Assembly (NCBI GenBank): GCA_024226535.1
Contig: JAAELP010000359.1
Coordinates: forward strand, 1 to 47,498
Origin: Planctomycetota bacterium
GTDB lineage: Bacteria; Planctomycetota; Phycisphaerae; Phycisphaerales; SM1A02
Direction: 5' to 3'
DNA length: 47,498 bases
Shown here in pieces: positions 32,201-41,241 of this stretch; position 1 is the first letter of the stretch; each line of letters starts with the position of its first letter. Position numbers and translations under genes: made by a program. The notes below the pieces were generated by a model that did not search any database, was not told the DNA's origin, and worked only from the letters and a program-made list of their open reading frames with translations.

Positions 32201-33193
32201 ATGGATGGATCGGCGTTCGCGCCCGACTATAGCCCGACGACCGCGAACGAGCATCCCGGGGATCAGGCCCCGAAGACGGCACTGTGCCCCCGCTGCGGAT
32301 ACGACCTTCGCGGCGAGGTCGCGACGTGGCGGCGGTCGTGTCCCCTGGTCGGTCGCTGCATCGAGTGCGGGATGGACCTTCGGTGGGCGGAGGTCTTCTC
32401 CCACGCCGGTCACCCCTGGCTGTTCGAGGCGGAGTGGCGCTTCCGGCCGCTCCAGCGCATCGCCTCGACCATCACCCACGCGTTCACCCCCCGCCGCTTC
32501 TGGTCGCAGGTCCGGCTGACGGGGCCGATCCGCCTCGCCCCCCCCATCCTGGTGCTGCTGGCGATCATCCTCGTCTTCCTGACCGTCACCGTGGTCACCG
32601 AGACGCTCGCCGTGTACGACTTCGTCAACGTCTGGGGGTCGCTCGTCGAGTTCACGTGGTGGGACGCGGTGCTGATGGCGGGTCCGCGCGCGCCGACGCG
32701 GGTGTTCGAGCAAGGGCCTGGCGCGATGGTGATGCTCGTCGGCATGCCGCTGGCCTTCCTCGTCATCCCGACGACGCTTCGCGAAGCCCGCGTGCGACCG
32801 GTGCACGTGCTGCGCATCTGGCTCTACTCGCTGGTCGTTCCGATCCTGATCGGCCTGGCGTACATGACGATGCAGCTCGTCGGTTGGCGGATGCGGATCA
32901 GCTTCATCGAGCGCGAGCTGAGCCCGTGGTGGTGGGCCCAGCAGATCCCGTTCGGCAAGGGCGTGCTCCTGCACGTGCTCCGGATGTCCGGTCCGTCGCT
33001 CGCCCTGGCGGTCGGTCTGTCCGCCTGGTTCGGCTTCTGGTGGCACGCGGCGTGCCGGTCGTATCTTGCGCTGCGCACGACGCGGCGCATCGTGCTGACG
33101 CTGCTGCTCATGGTGTGGATCGCGTCGCTCGTCGCCGAGGGGTGGGTCCGCTACGCGCCGCCGGAGTGGCTGGTCGAGTTCCTTTCGTACTGA
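32201..33193 (+). CDS. Zinc-ribbon multi-pass membrane protein
   Basis: 330 residues, ATG at 32201 without a strong ribosome-binding site. The cytoplasmic N-terminus has a zinc-ribbon-like pair, C29-P-R-C32-G-Y-D-L-R-G and C53-I-E-C56-G-M-D-L-R-W. Four to five membrane segments follow (about residues 108-130, 170-190, 205-228, 262-282 and 293-312). The CPRCGYDLRG start is frequent in uncharacterised planctomycete membrane proteins; function is unknown. Its 3' end overlaps the convergent hydrolase gene by 43 nt. It is divergent from fumC across about 41 nt. Confidence 0.8.
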   Translation: MDGSAFAPDYSPTTANEHPGDQAPKTALCPRCGYDLRGEVATWRRSCPLVGRCIECGMDLRWAEVFSHAGHPWLFEAEWRFRPLQRIASTITHAFTPRRFWSQVRLTGPIRLAPPILVLLAIILVFLTVTVVTETLAVYDFVNVWGSLVEFTWWDAVLMAGPRAPTRVFEQGPGAMVMLVGMPLAFLVIPTTLREARVRPVHVLRIWLYSLVVPILIGLAYMTMQLVGWRMRISFIERELSPWWWAQQIPFGKGVLLHVLRMSGPSLALAVGLSAWFGFWWHAACRSYLALRTTRRIVLTLLLMVWIASLVAEGWVRYAPPEWLVEFLSY

Positions 33194-34083
33194 GCCGATC
33201 CTTCGACCGGGGTCCGAAGCCGCACGAGGAACGCGTCGATCGCCTCGTCCTGGCCGGCGCGGCCGACGCGTTCGAGGTCGGAGTGGGTCGCCCCGTCCAC
33301 CCGGTGAAGCGTCCCGTTCGGGGCAGCGGCGGCGAGGGCCTCGGCCTCGCCGAGCGGTGCGATGGTGTCGTCGGTGCCGTGGATGACCAGCAGCGGGCAG
33401 CGAAGCGCTGGGGCGGAGGTACGCGCGGAGCGGGGCCGGATACCGCGGAAGGCGAGCCACGCGAGAGCGAGGTCGGTCATGGGGCGGGCCGGGAGATCCC
33501 GGCTGCGGAGCCGCCGCGGCAGGCTGCCGGAGATCTCGTCGTAGATCGCCCGCACGACGACGCCCGCGATGCGATCGCCGGCCTCCGCCGTGGCCGCGGC
33601 CCGGATCGCGATCGTCGCGCCCATCGAGAAGCCGACGAGCACGAACGGACCCGGCCCGAGACGCTCCAACAGCACGAGCAGGTCGCGCTCCTCGCCGCAC
33701 CCGATCCGGCTCGAGCCGCCGGTCGCGTCGCCGTGTCCGCGGAGGTCGTAGGCGACCACCCGCGCCGCCCGCGTTCGCCAGCGGCGGGCGGTCTCGAGCA
33801 TGTCCACCCGTGACTGGCCCCAGCCGTGCAGGAGGACCGCCGTGAGCGCCGGAGCGCCCGGCTCGCCGGCGATCTCCCAGACCGGCAGACACGCCCCCGG
33901 CACGTCGAACTGCCACGAGTCGAATGCCAGGCCGAGATCTCCCGGATCCACCGGCAGACCGCGCGCGACCGCGTACCCCGCCCCGTGCCGCGGCGGATGC
34001 GTCGCCCCGTGGACGAGCACCCCCGCCAGCAGCAACACCAGCAGCACCCCCGCCACCACCAGCAACGTCAGCAGTCCAGGCAC
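33151..34083 (-). CDS. Membrane-anchored alpha/beta hydrolase
   Basis: 310 residues from the GTG at 34083 (AGGA 7 nt upstream). An N-terminal hydrophobic segment (about 3-24) anchors or exports it. The hydrolase fold is complete: oxyanion H-G-W-G-Q (about 86-90), D-L-R-G-H-G, nucleophile elbow G-F-S-M-G with Ser153, acid D239 in H-G-T-D-D, and His267 in D-G-A-T-H-S-D-L. The substrate cannot be inferred; esterase or thioesterase activity is plausible. It is divergent from the phenylacetate operon across 56 nt, with a perfect palindrome between the two starts. Its 3' end overlaps the convergent gene 32201-33193. Confidence 0.88.
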   Translation of the reverse strand: MPGLLTLLVVAGVLLVLLLAGVLVHGATHPPRHGAGYAVARGLPVDPGDLGLAFDSWQFDVPGACLPVWEIAGEPGAPALTAVLLHGWGQSRVDMLETARRWRTRAARVVAYDLRGHGDATGGSSRIGCGEERDLLVLLERLGPGPFVLVGFSMGATIAIRAAATAEAGDRIAGVVVRAIYDEISGSLPRRLRSRDLPARPMTDLALAWLAFRGIRPRSARTSAPALRCPLLVIHGTDDTIAPLGEAEALAAAAPNGTLHRVDGATHSDLERVGRAGQDEAIDAFLVRLRTPVEGSAQYERNSTSHSGGA

Positions 34084-34097
34084 ACCCCCATCCTACG

Positions 34098-34120
34098 AAA
34101 ATGGTGACAGTCACCATTTT
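34098..34120. promoter_or_regulatory. Perfect 10-bp inverted repeat between hydrolase and paa operon
   Basis: AAAATGGTGA (34098-34107) and TCACCATTTT (34111-34120) are exact inverse complements separated by CAG. The site sits in the 56-nt gap between two divergent start codons. It could be an operator controlling one or both promoters. Alternatively it is a REP-type palindrome, since similar GGTGAC-TGTCACC-like palindromes occur as repeated elements in some bacteria. No regulator gene is adjacent. Confidence 0.6.
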
Positions 34121-34139
34121 CCTTACACTCTGCGGCTGC

Positions 34140-34547
34140 ATGAAGCCCTCCCTTCGCGTCGGCAACACCGCCGAGATCACGATCGAGGTCACCGAGGAGA
34201 TGTGCCCGGCCTTCGACGAGGTGGTCGTCCACCGGGTGTACTCGACCTGGTCCATGGCCCATCACATGGAGCTGGCGGCGCGGCTGGTGCTCGCGCCGCA
34301 CCTCGACGAGCACGAGGAGGGCATCGGGTCGCACCTTTCCATCGATCACCTCGCGCCGACGCCGCTGGGACACCACGTGCGTCTCGTCGCCGAGGCGGTC
34401 GAGCTGGGCCCCACGACGCTGGTCTGCGACGTCACCGCATATCATGTGCGCGCCACCGGGCAAAACGTCGTCGGTCGGGGCCGACAGGTCCAGCGAATCC
34501 TGCCCCGCAAGACACTCCAAGCACTCATCGCAAAGGCCGAAAGATGA
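34140..34547 (+). CDS. FlK-like hotdog thioesterase
   Basis: 135 residues from the ATG at 34140. The sequence fits the hotdog-fold thioesterase group of fluoroacetyl-CoA thioesterase FlK: Thr36 (Y-S-T-W), Glu44 (H-H-M-E-L-A-A) and His70 (S-I-D-H-L-A-P-T-P-L-G) have exactly the spacing of the FlK triad Thr42/Glu50/His76. It presumably hydrolyses a CoA thioester. Its stop overlaps the paaF start (ATGA), placing it first in the phenylacetate operon. There it may play the CoA-salvaging role held by PaaI in other bacteria; that role is inference. No clear ribosome-binding site is seen. Confidence 0.85.
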   Translation: MKPSLRVGNTAEITIEVTEEMCPAFDEVVVHRVYSTWSMAHHMELAARLVLAPHLDEHEEGIGSHLSIDHLAPTPLGHHVRLVAEAVELGPTTLVCDVTAYHVRATGQNVVGRGRQVQRILPRKTLQALIAKAER

Positions 34548-35374
34548 CGAGCACCGCCAGCATGACCAAGCCCCCCAGGGAGAACGCGCCGCCCCCCGGC
34601 GCGACCGAATCGCTGATCCTCGCCGAGACCGACGGCGCGGTCGGCATCATCCGGTTCAACCGGCCCAAGGTCCTCAACGCCCTGAACCCCGAGCTGATGA
34701 CCCAACTCGCCGATCAGCTCGAGGCCTGGGACGCCGACGACTCGTTGCACGTGCTGCTGATCACCGGCGGCGACCGCGCGTTCGCCGCCGGCGCCGACAT
34801 CGGCGACATGGCCGAGCGCAGCGTCGTCGAGATGGAGCAGCGCAACCAGTTCGCGACGTGGGACCGGATCCGCCGCGTCCGCAAGCCGATCGTCGCCGCG
34901 GTGAGCGGCTTCGCCCTCGGCGGCGGCTGCGAGCTGATGATGATGTGCGACGTCGTCGTCGCCTCCGAGACCGCCCAGATCGGCCAGCCGGAGATCAACC
35001 TCGGCGTGATGCCGGGCGCCGGCGGCACGCAGCGTCTGACCCGCGCCGTCGGAAAGGCGGTGGCGATGGACATGATCCTGACCGGGCGCTTCATGGACGC
35101 CGGCGAGGCGCTCCAGCGCGGCCTCGTGAGCCGCGTCGTGCCCCCGGAACACTGCTACACCGAGGCGCTCAAGATCGCCCGCCTCATGGCGTCCAAGGGC
35201 CCGATCGCCCTGCGGATCGCCAAGGAAGCCGTCAACAAGGCCTTCGAGTCATCGCTCGCCGAGGGCGTCGAGTACGAGCGCAAGCTCTTCTACATGCTCT
35301 TCGCCACCGACGACCAGAAGGAAGGCATGCGGGCGTTCGTCGACAAGCGCAGACCGAAGTTCGAAGGGAAGTAG
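34544..35374 (+). CDS. paaF: 2,3-dehydroadipyl-CoA hydratase (enoyl-CoA hydratase)
   Basis: 276 residues, crotonase family. Both catalytic glutamates of enoyl-CoA hydratases are present: Glu130 in A-L-G-G-G-C-E-L and Glu150 in I-G-Q-P-E-I-N-L-G followed by P-G-A-G-G-T-Q-R-L. The oxyanion segment is F-A-A-G-A-D-I. In the pathway it hydrates 2,3-dehydroadipyl-CoA to 3-hydroxyadipyl-CoA. The N-terminus is about 20 residues longer than usual and Pro/Ala-rich; the ATG is kept because it overlaps the upstream stop. General enoyl-CoA hydratase activity is certain from motifs; the specific substrate follows from the operon. Confidence 0.92.
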   Translation: MTSTASMTKPPRENAPPPGATESLILAETDGAVGIIRFNRPKVLNALNPELMTQLADQLEAWDADDSLHVLLITGGDRAFAAGADIGDMAERSVVEMEQRNQFATWDRIRRVRKPIVAAVSGFALGGGCELMMMCDVVVASETAQIGQPEINLGVMPGAGGTQRLTRAVGKAVAMDMILTGRFMDAGEALQRGLVSRVVPPEHCYTEALKIARLMASKGPIALRIAKEAVNKAFESSLAEGVEYERKLFYMLFATDDQKEGMRAFVDKRRPKFEGK

Positions 35375-35383
35375 GCTCACACC

Positions 35384-36193
35384 ATGACCGCCACCGCCAC
35401 CGACTACGACACGCTCACCGTCGACACCACCGATCACGTCGCCACGATCACGCTCGATCGTCCCGACGTCTTCAACGCCTTCAGCGACCAGCTCACGACC
35501 GATCTCGCGGGCGCCCTCAAGCAAGCGCAGCGCGACAGGGACGTGCGCGTCGTCGTCATCACCGGCGCGGGCAAGGCGTTCAGCTCCGGGCAGGATCTCG
35601 GGGAGTTGAAGGAGCGGTACGTGCCCGGATACGTGCCGGAGCTGAGCCGCGACATCCGCAAGCGCTACAACCCGATCATCAAGCAGGTCTGCGGGATGCC
35701 CAAGCCGGTGATCGCCGCCGTCAACGGCGTCGCCGCCGGCGCCGGGTGCAGCCTCGCCCTCGCGTGCGACCTGCGGATCGCATCAGAGCACGCGACGTTC
35801 ATCGAGGTGTTCGTGAACGTCGGGCTGATCCCCGATTCCGGCAGCAGCTACTTCCTGCCGCGTCTGGTCGGTCACGCCCGCGCGATGGAGCTGTGCTGCA
35901 CCGGCCGCAAGGTCAAGGCCGAAGAGGCGGAGCGGCTCGGGCTCGTGAACAAGGTCGTGCCCGCCGGGGAGCTGATGGACGAGACGATGAAGCTCGCCTC
36001 CTCGCTCGCCGCGATGCCCGCGAAGGCGATCGCCCTCACGAAGCGGCTGTTCAACCAGTCGCTCGGCAACGACCTCGACGGGCAGCTCGAGGCCGAGGCG
36101 TACGCCCAGGAGACCGCGGGCCTGACCGCCGACCACATGGAAGGCGTGACGGCGTTTCTGGAGAAGCGGAAGCCCGAGTTCAAGGGCGCCTGA
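35384..36193 (+). CDS. paaG: Ring-1,2-epoxyphenylacetyl-CoA isomerase
   Basis: 269 residues, crotonase family but without the hydratase glutamate pair. It has A-A-G-A-G-C-S-L-A-L at the first position and the PaaG-specific V-N-V-G-L-I-P-D-S-G-S-S-Y-F-L-P-R-L at the second, with the isomerase Asp at residue 151. It converts the epoxide made by PaaABC(E) into the oxepin ring form and can isomerise dehydroadipyl-CoA. It begins 9 nt after paaF; its ATG is preceded by GGCTCACACC without a strong ribosome-binding site, so translational coupling is likely. Confidence 0.93.
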   Translation: MTATATDYDTLTVDTTDHVATITLDRPDVFNAFSDQLTTDLAGALKQAQRDRDVRVVVITGAGKAFSSGQDLGELKERYVPGYVPELSRDIRKRYNPIIKQVCGMPKPVIAAVNGVAAGAGCSLALACDLRIASEHATFIEVFVNVGLIPDSGSSYFLPRLVGHARAMELCCTGRKVKAEEAERLGLVNKVVPAGELMDETMKLASSLAAMPAKAIALTKRLFNQSLGNDLDGQLEAEAYAQETAGLTADHMEGVTAFLEKRKPEFKGA

Positions 36194-36197
36194 CGAC

Positions 36198-37385
36198 ATG
36201 ACCGCCGTGGGAATCATCGGCGCCGGCACGATGGGCGCGGGCATCGCGCAGGTCGCGGTCACCGGCGGGTGGGACGCGGTCCTGCTGGACGTGGATGCGG
36301 AGATCGTGGCGAACGCGCGCGCGTCGATCGGCAAGCGGCTCGACCGGATGGTCGAGAAGGGACGCCTCGACGACGCCGGACGCGACGCGGCGATGGCGAG
36401 ACTGCGCCCCGTCACGGACGCCGCCGACCTCGCCGGCTGCGATCTCGTCCTCGAAGCAATCGTCGAGGACCTCGACGTCAAGGCGAAGGTCCTGCGCGGC
36501 GTGCTCGCCCACCTCGCCGACGACGCGATCATCGCCACGAACACCTCGTCGCTGTCCGTGACGAAGCTCGGCGACGCCATCGACGTCCCGCACCGCACCG
36601 TCGGCATGCACTTCTTCAACCCCGCCCCGCTCCTGAAGCTCGTGGAGGTCATCGCCGGCGAGCGCACCGATCCGGCCGTCGTCGATCGCGTCGCGTCGAT
36701 CGCCGAAGCGTGGGGCAAGACCGTCGCGCGGGCCGCCGACGTGCCGGGGTTCATCGTCAACCACGTCGCCCGGCCGTATTACCTGGAGGCATTCCGCATC
36801 CTCGAAGACGGCTACGCGTCGGCGTCGGAGATCGACGACGCCATGAAGCGCCTCGGCGGCTTCCGCATGGGGCCGCTGGAGTTGACCGACCTCATCGGCC
36901 AGGACGTGAACACAGCGACGACGCGCTCCGTGTGGGAACAGCTCGACCGGCCCCCGCTGCTCCACCCCAGCGCGCTCCAGGAGCAACTCGTCGCCGACGG
37001 CCACCTCGGACGCAAGACCGGCCGCGGCGTCTATGACCACGGAGCCGACGGGACCGTCGAGGCCCTCGTCGTCGAGCGACACGATCCGCCGTCTGACCCC
37101 GCGCTCGTCGCGGCGGTCGAGGCGTTCGTCACCGAAGCGACCGCGGAGCGCGGCGACGGGCGCGCGCATTACGTCTTCGCCCGAATCCTCGTCGCCCTCA
37201 TCGCCCAGGCCGCCCACGCCGAGCGCCGCGGCGTCGCCACGAGCGCCGACATCGACACCGCCCTCAAGTACGGCACCAACTACCCCAACGGCCCCTTCGA
37301 GTGGTCCCGCCGCATCGGCACCGACGCCTGCGACGCGCTCCTCGCGCAACTGAACAGCAACGTCAGCGACGACCGCTTCAAGTAG
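36198..37385 (+). CDS. paaH: 3-hydroxyadipyl-CoA dehydrogenase (3-hydroxyacyl-CoA dehydrogenase)
   Basis: 395 residues. The NAD-binding motif G-A-G-T-M-G (residues 8-13) opens the protein. It is followed by E-A-I-V-E-D-L, N-T-S-S-L-S-V-T, the catalytic His in G-M-H-F-F-N-P-A-P-L-L-K-L-V-E-V-I, and V-P-G-F-I-V-N-H-V-A-R-P-Y. The C-terminal dimerisation domain has G-G-F-R-M-G-P-L-E-L-T-D-L-I-G and a second, partial copy ending Y-G-T-N-Y-P-N-G-P-F-E-W. It oxidises 3-hydroxyadipyl-CoA to 3-oxoadipyl-CoA. The stop codon forms part of a hairpin at 37384-37412. Confidence 0.93.
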   Translation: MTAVGIIGAGTMGAGIAQVAVTGGWDAVLLDVDAEIVANARASIGKRLDRMVEKGRLDDAGRDAAMARLRPVTDAADLAGCDLVLEAIVEDLDVKAKVLRGVLAHLADDAIIATNTSSLSVTKLGDAIDVPHRTVGMHFFNPAPLLKLVEVIAGERTDPAVVDRVASIAEAWGKTVARAADVPGFIVNHVARPYYLEAFRILEDGYASASEIDDAMKRLGGFRMGPLELTDLIGQDVNTATTRSVWEQLDRPPLLHPSALQEQLVADGHLGRKTGRGVYDHGADGTVEALVVERHDPPSDPALVAAVEAFVTEATAERGDGRAHYVFARILVALIAQAAHAERRGVATSADIDTALKYGTNYPNGPFEWSRRIGTDACDALLAQLNSNVSDDRFK

Positions 37386-37412
37386 GGGCGAAATCCCTGC
37401 GGGTTCGCCCCT
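37384..37412 (+). other. Hairpin overlapping the paaH stop codon
   Basis: A perfect 9-bp stem (AGGGGCGAA at 37384-37392 with TTCGCCCCT at 37404-37412) and an 11-nt loop. It starts inside the paaH stop codon and lies in the only larger gap (about 100 nt) between paaH and paaJ. No T-run follows, so it is not an intrinsic terminator. mRNA processing, stabilisation or attenuation are possible. Confidence 0.6.
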
Positions 37413-37488
37413 CACCCGGCTCGCTCCGGTGCCCACACCGTTCCAGGCGGGCGGGACAAAGTGGACCGCGCCGTCTATCATCCGGGCC

Positions 37489-38693
<1,205 letters not shown>

Positions 38694-38697
<4 letters not shown>

Positions 38698-39716
38698 GCG
38701 GAAGCTCGAACGTAGGGACGCGGGTCGATCACGCGTCGCCGGAGAGCCCGGAGCAGATCGCCGAGTTCGAGGCGCGGATTACGGCCGGCGAGTTGATCGA
38801 GCAGGACGACTGGATGCCGGACGCGTACCGGATCGGCATGCTCAAGATGGCCGAGCACCACGCCAACAGCGAGATCATCGGGGCCCTGCCGGAAGGCGAG
38901 TGGATCACCCGCGCCCCCAGCCTCCGGCGCAAGCTCGCGTTGACGGCGAAGGTGCAGGACGAGGTCGGCCACGGGCAGATGCTCTACCGCGTCTCGCAGG
39001 ATCTCGGCAAGAGCCGCGACGCCATGCTCCGCGACCTGATCACGGGCAAGACGAAGTACCACAACGTCTTCAACTACCCCGCGCCGACGTGGGGCGACAT
39101 CGCCATGATCCAGTGGCTGATCGACGGCGCGGCGATCCTGAACCAGAAGACGCTTGCCGACGGTGCGTTCGGTCCGTACGTGCGGACGATGCGACGCATC
39201 AACATGGAGGAGGCGTTCCACTTCAAGAGCGGCGAGGACATGGTCCTCACGATCATGAGCGGTACCGCCCGCCAGAAGAAGCTCGGCCAGGACGCGTTCG
39301 ATCGGTGGTGGTATCCCTCGCTCATGTTCTTCGGCCCCCCGGACAAACCGAACTGCGAGAACCTGCCGCCGATGCGCTGGCGGATGAAGACCGTACGCAA
39401 CGACGAGCTGCGCCAGCGGTTCGTGGACCGCTTCGCCCCCGCCGCGCTCGATCTCGGATTGAAGATCCACGTCGTCACCAAGGACGAAGCCGGCATGGTG
39501 ACGAGCATGCGACCCGACGAGAACCTCCGCTTCGACGAGGCCACCGGCCACTGGAGCTTCACCGAGCCGGACTGGGAGGAGTTCTACCGCGTGATCCGCG
39601 GCCACGGACCGTGCAACGCGCAGCGCGTCGCGCTGCGACGCATGTCCTACGAACAGGGCCAGTGGGTGCGGGCGGCCGTGCTGAACGCAAGCACCGCGGT
39701 GCCGCCGGCGGCCTGA
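38694..39716 (+). CDS. paaA: Phenylacetyl-CoA 1,2-epoxidase catalytic subunit
   Basis: 340 residues. The GTG at 38694 overlaps the paaJ stop and has AAGGAG 7 nt upstream. It is a di-iron ferritin-like oxygenase subunit: two E-x-x-H motifs are present, E90-V-G-H93 and E173-A-F-H176, with further acidic ligands expected near Glu60 and residue ~145. The family stretches W-M-P-D-A-Y-R and [10 protein letters not shown] are clear. With PaaC it forms the catalytic dimer that epoxidises phenylacetyl-CoA using O2 and electrons from PaaE. All visible metal-ligand motifs are intact. Confidence 0.95.
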
Positions 39717-39727
39717 AGGAGCGAACG

Positions 39728-40330
39728 ATGTCCAAGATCCGCGAACACGTTCCCGAACGCCACGACGAGCTCGACGTTCCCGCCGAGCCGGACCTGACGC
39801 CGTACGTCATATTCACGCAGCTCCGGGCCGACGGGCCGTTCGTCTACGCGGGGTGGCTCGACGCGCCCGACGAAGAGCTGGCGTTGCGGTTCGCCCGCGA
39901 GCACTACGGGCAGGACCAGAAGTGCGTGGCGATCTGGGCGGTACCGCAGGCGTTCGTCGGCGGGATCCGCGTCAACGAGGTCGCCGCGAGCGAGCGGGTG
40001 GCGGAACGGGAGTACCAGGTCTTCACGCAGGCCAACGCGGGCGACCAACACATCTCCTCGATCACCGTCACCGCCGAGAGCGCCATCGACGCCATCGCCG
40101 AGGCGCGAAAACGCGTCCCGGGCGCCGCGGAGATGCACAACATCTGGGCGATCCCGTGCGACGTCATCGCGGCCACCCGCGAAGGCGACCTCATCTGGCG
40201 CCACACCGATCAATCCTATCGCCTCGCCCGCGGCTACAGCCGTGACGTGCGCACCAAGTGGGAACGCGTACGCGAGGAACAGGCGCTCCGCGAGTATGAG
40301 AAGGAAGAGCTGACGGAGATGTTCGAGTAA
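39728..40330 (+). CDS. paaB: Phenylacetyl-CoA epoxidase subunit PaaB, tandem-duplicated form
   Basis: 200 residues, about twice the ~95 of E. coli PaaB. The ATG at 39728 follows AAGGAGCGA (spacing about 6 nt from AGGAG). Two copies of the PaaB fold are visible: residues 26-76 (start Y-V-I-F-T-Q, end A-I-W-A-V-P-Q-A-F) and 96-146 (start Y-Q-V-F-T-Q, end N-I-W-A-I-P-C-D-V), both 51 residues long. A C-terminal helical extension (about 150-200) is charged and ends E-E-L-T-E-M-F-E. PaaB is a non-catalytic structural subunit bridging PaaAC units. The stop overlaps the paaC start by one base (TAATG). Confidence 0.93.
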   Translation: MSKIREHVPERHDELDVPAEPDLTPYVIFTQLRADGPFVYAGWLDAPDEELALRFAREHYGQDQKCVAIWAVPQAFVGGIRVNEVAASERVAEREYQVFTQANAGDQHISSITVTAESAIDAIAEARKRVPGAAEMHNIWAIPCDVIAATREGDLIWRHTDQSYRLARGYSRDVRTKWERVREEQALREYEKEELTEMFE

Positions 40331-41109
40331 TGGAAACACTACCTGCTCATCTGAGCCCCGTGCTCGGCGACCTGCTCCTCGCCATCGCCGACGACAAGCT
40401 GCTGCTCGGTCACCGCAACAGCGACTGGACCGGTCTCGCGCCGATGCTCGAGGAGGACATCGCGTTCTCCTCGCTCGCCCAGGACGAGATCGCCCACGCG
40501 CAGGTGCTCTACGAGATGGCCGGCGAACTGCTCGGCCGCGACGCCAACGCGTTGGCGTTCGGTCGAGGCGTCGACGAATACCGCAGTTCAGCCGTGGTCG
40601 AGATCCCCGATCAGTTCGACTGGGCGATGGCGATCGTGCGGCAGCTCTTCTGCGACCACTTCGACGTGCTGCGTCTCGACCGGCTCGCGCGGTCGGCGTG
40701 GGCGCCGCTGGCGGCGCTCGGCGCGCGGCTCGCCGCCGAGGAGCGCATCCACGTCGCGCACGTCGACGACTGGGTCGTGCGTCTCGGCAAGGGGACCGAC
40801 GAGTCGAAGGCCCGTCTCGCCGACGCCCTCGAGAAGCTCGCCCCGGAGGCCGTCTCGCTGCTGGAGCCCGTTGCGGGCGAGGACGAGCTGGTCGCCGCGG
40901 GCCTGTATCCCGAGCCGGGCGGGACGTCGATGCGTGAACGCTGGACGGCCGGCCTCGCGGCCGAGCTGAACGCGGCCGGGCTCGAGCTGTCGCTGCCGGC
41001 GGACCTCGACGGTCCCGGCGGCCGCCGCGGTCACCACACGACCCACCTCCCCGAACTGCTCGACGAGATGTGCGAGGTCTACCGGATCGAGCCCACCGCG
41101 GCCTGGTAA
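40330..41109 (+). CDS. paaC: Phenylacetyl-CoA epoxidase structural subunit
   Basis: 259 residues, ferritin-like homologue of PaaA that pairs with it. Family landmarks are D-D-K-L-L-L-G-H-R-N-S-D-W, L-E-E-D-I-A-F-S-S-L-A-Q-D-E-I-A-H-A (containing E53-x-x-H56), L-F-C-D-H-F-D and E-E-R-I-H-V-A-H (E138-x-x-H141). In characterised complexes PaaC stabilises PaaA and is not itself catalytic. The start ATG overlaps the paaB stop. It is followed by the cloverleaf-like inverted repeat at 41116-41194, which separates it from paaD. Confidence 0.94.
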   Translation: METLPAHLSPVLGDLLLAIADDKLLLGHRNSDWTGLAPMLEEDIAFSSLAQDEIAHAQVLYEMAGELLGRDANALAFGRGVDEYRSSAVVEIPDQFDWAMAIVRQLFCDHFDVLRLDRLARSAWAPLAALGARLAAEERIHVAHVDDWVVRLGKGTDESKARLADALEKLAPEAVSLLEPVAGEDELVAAGLYPEPGGTSMRERWTAGLAAELNAAGLELSLPADLDGPGGRRGHHTTHLPELLDEMCEVYRIEPTAAW

Positions 41110-41115
41110 CTGGAT

Positions 41116-41194
41116 GGGTGCCGTGGTCTTGGCGCAGCCAAGGCCGCGTGTAGCCGGCCGACGCGGCCTTGCCTACGGCAAGACCACGGCACCC
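41116..41194. repeat. Cloverleaf-like compound inverted repeat between paaC and paaD
   Basis: Every base from 41116 to 41194 falls into one of four perfect helices or their loops, meeting without unpaired junction bases. The outer stem has 12 bp (41116-41127 with 41183-41194). Arm 1 has 6 bp (41128-41133 with 41137-41142) and loop GCA. Arm 2 has 7 bp (41143-41149 with 41161-41167) and an 11-nt loop containing GCCGGC. Arm 3 has 6 bp (41168-41173 with 41177-41182) and loop TAC. An alternative long form extends the outer stem to 16 bp and arm 2 to 10 bp. It lacks a T-run (not a terminator) and tRNA proportions (not a tRNA). An extragenic palindromic repeat, RNA-processing structure or mobile mini-element are possibilities. 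Confidence 0.85.
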
Positions 41195-41241
41195 GGAGAG
41201 TTGAATCCCGTGATGACCCCGTGGATAACGTGTCGATTGAA

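Noticed and set aside
41116..41194. Cloverleaf fold considered as a tRNA or terminator
   Set aside because: Arm lengths 12/6/7/6 with 3-nt loops do not match a tRNA, there is no T-loop or anticodon arm, and no T-run follows the stem.
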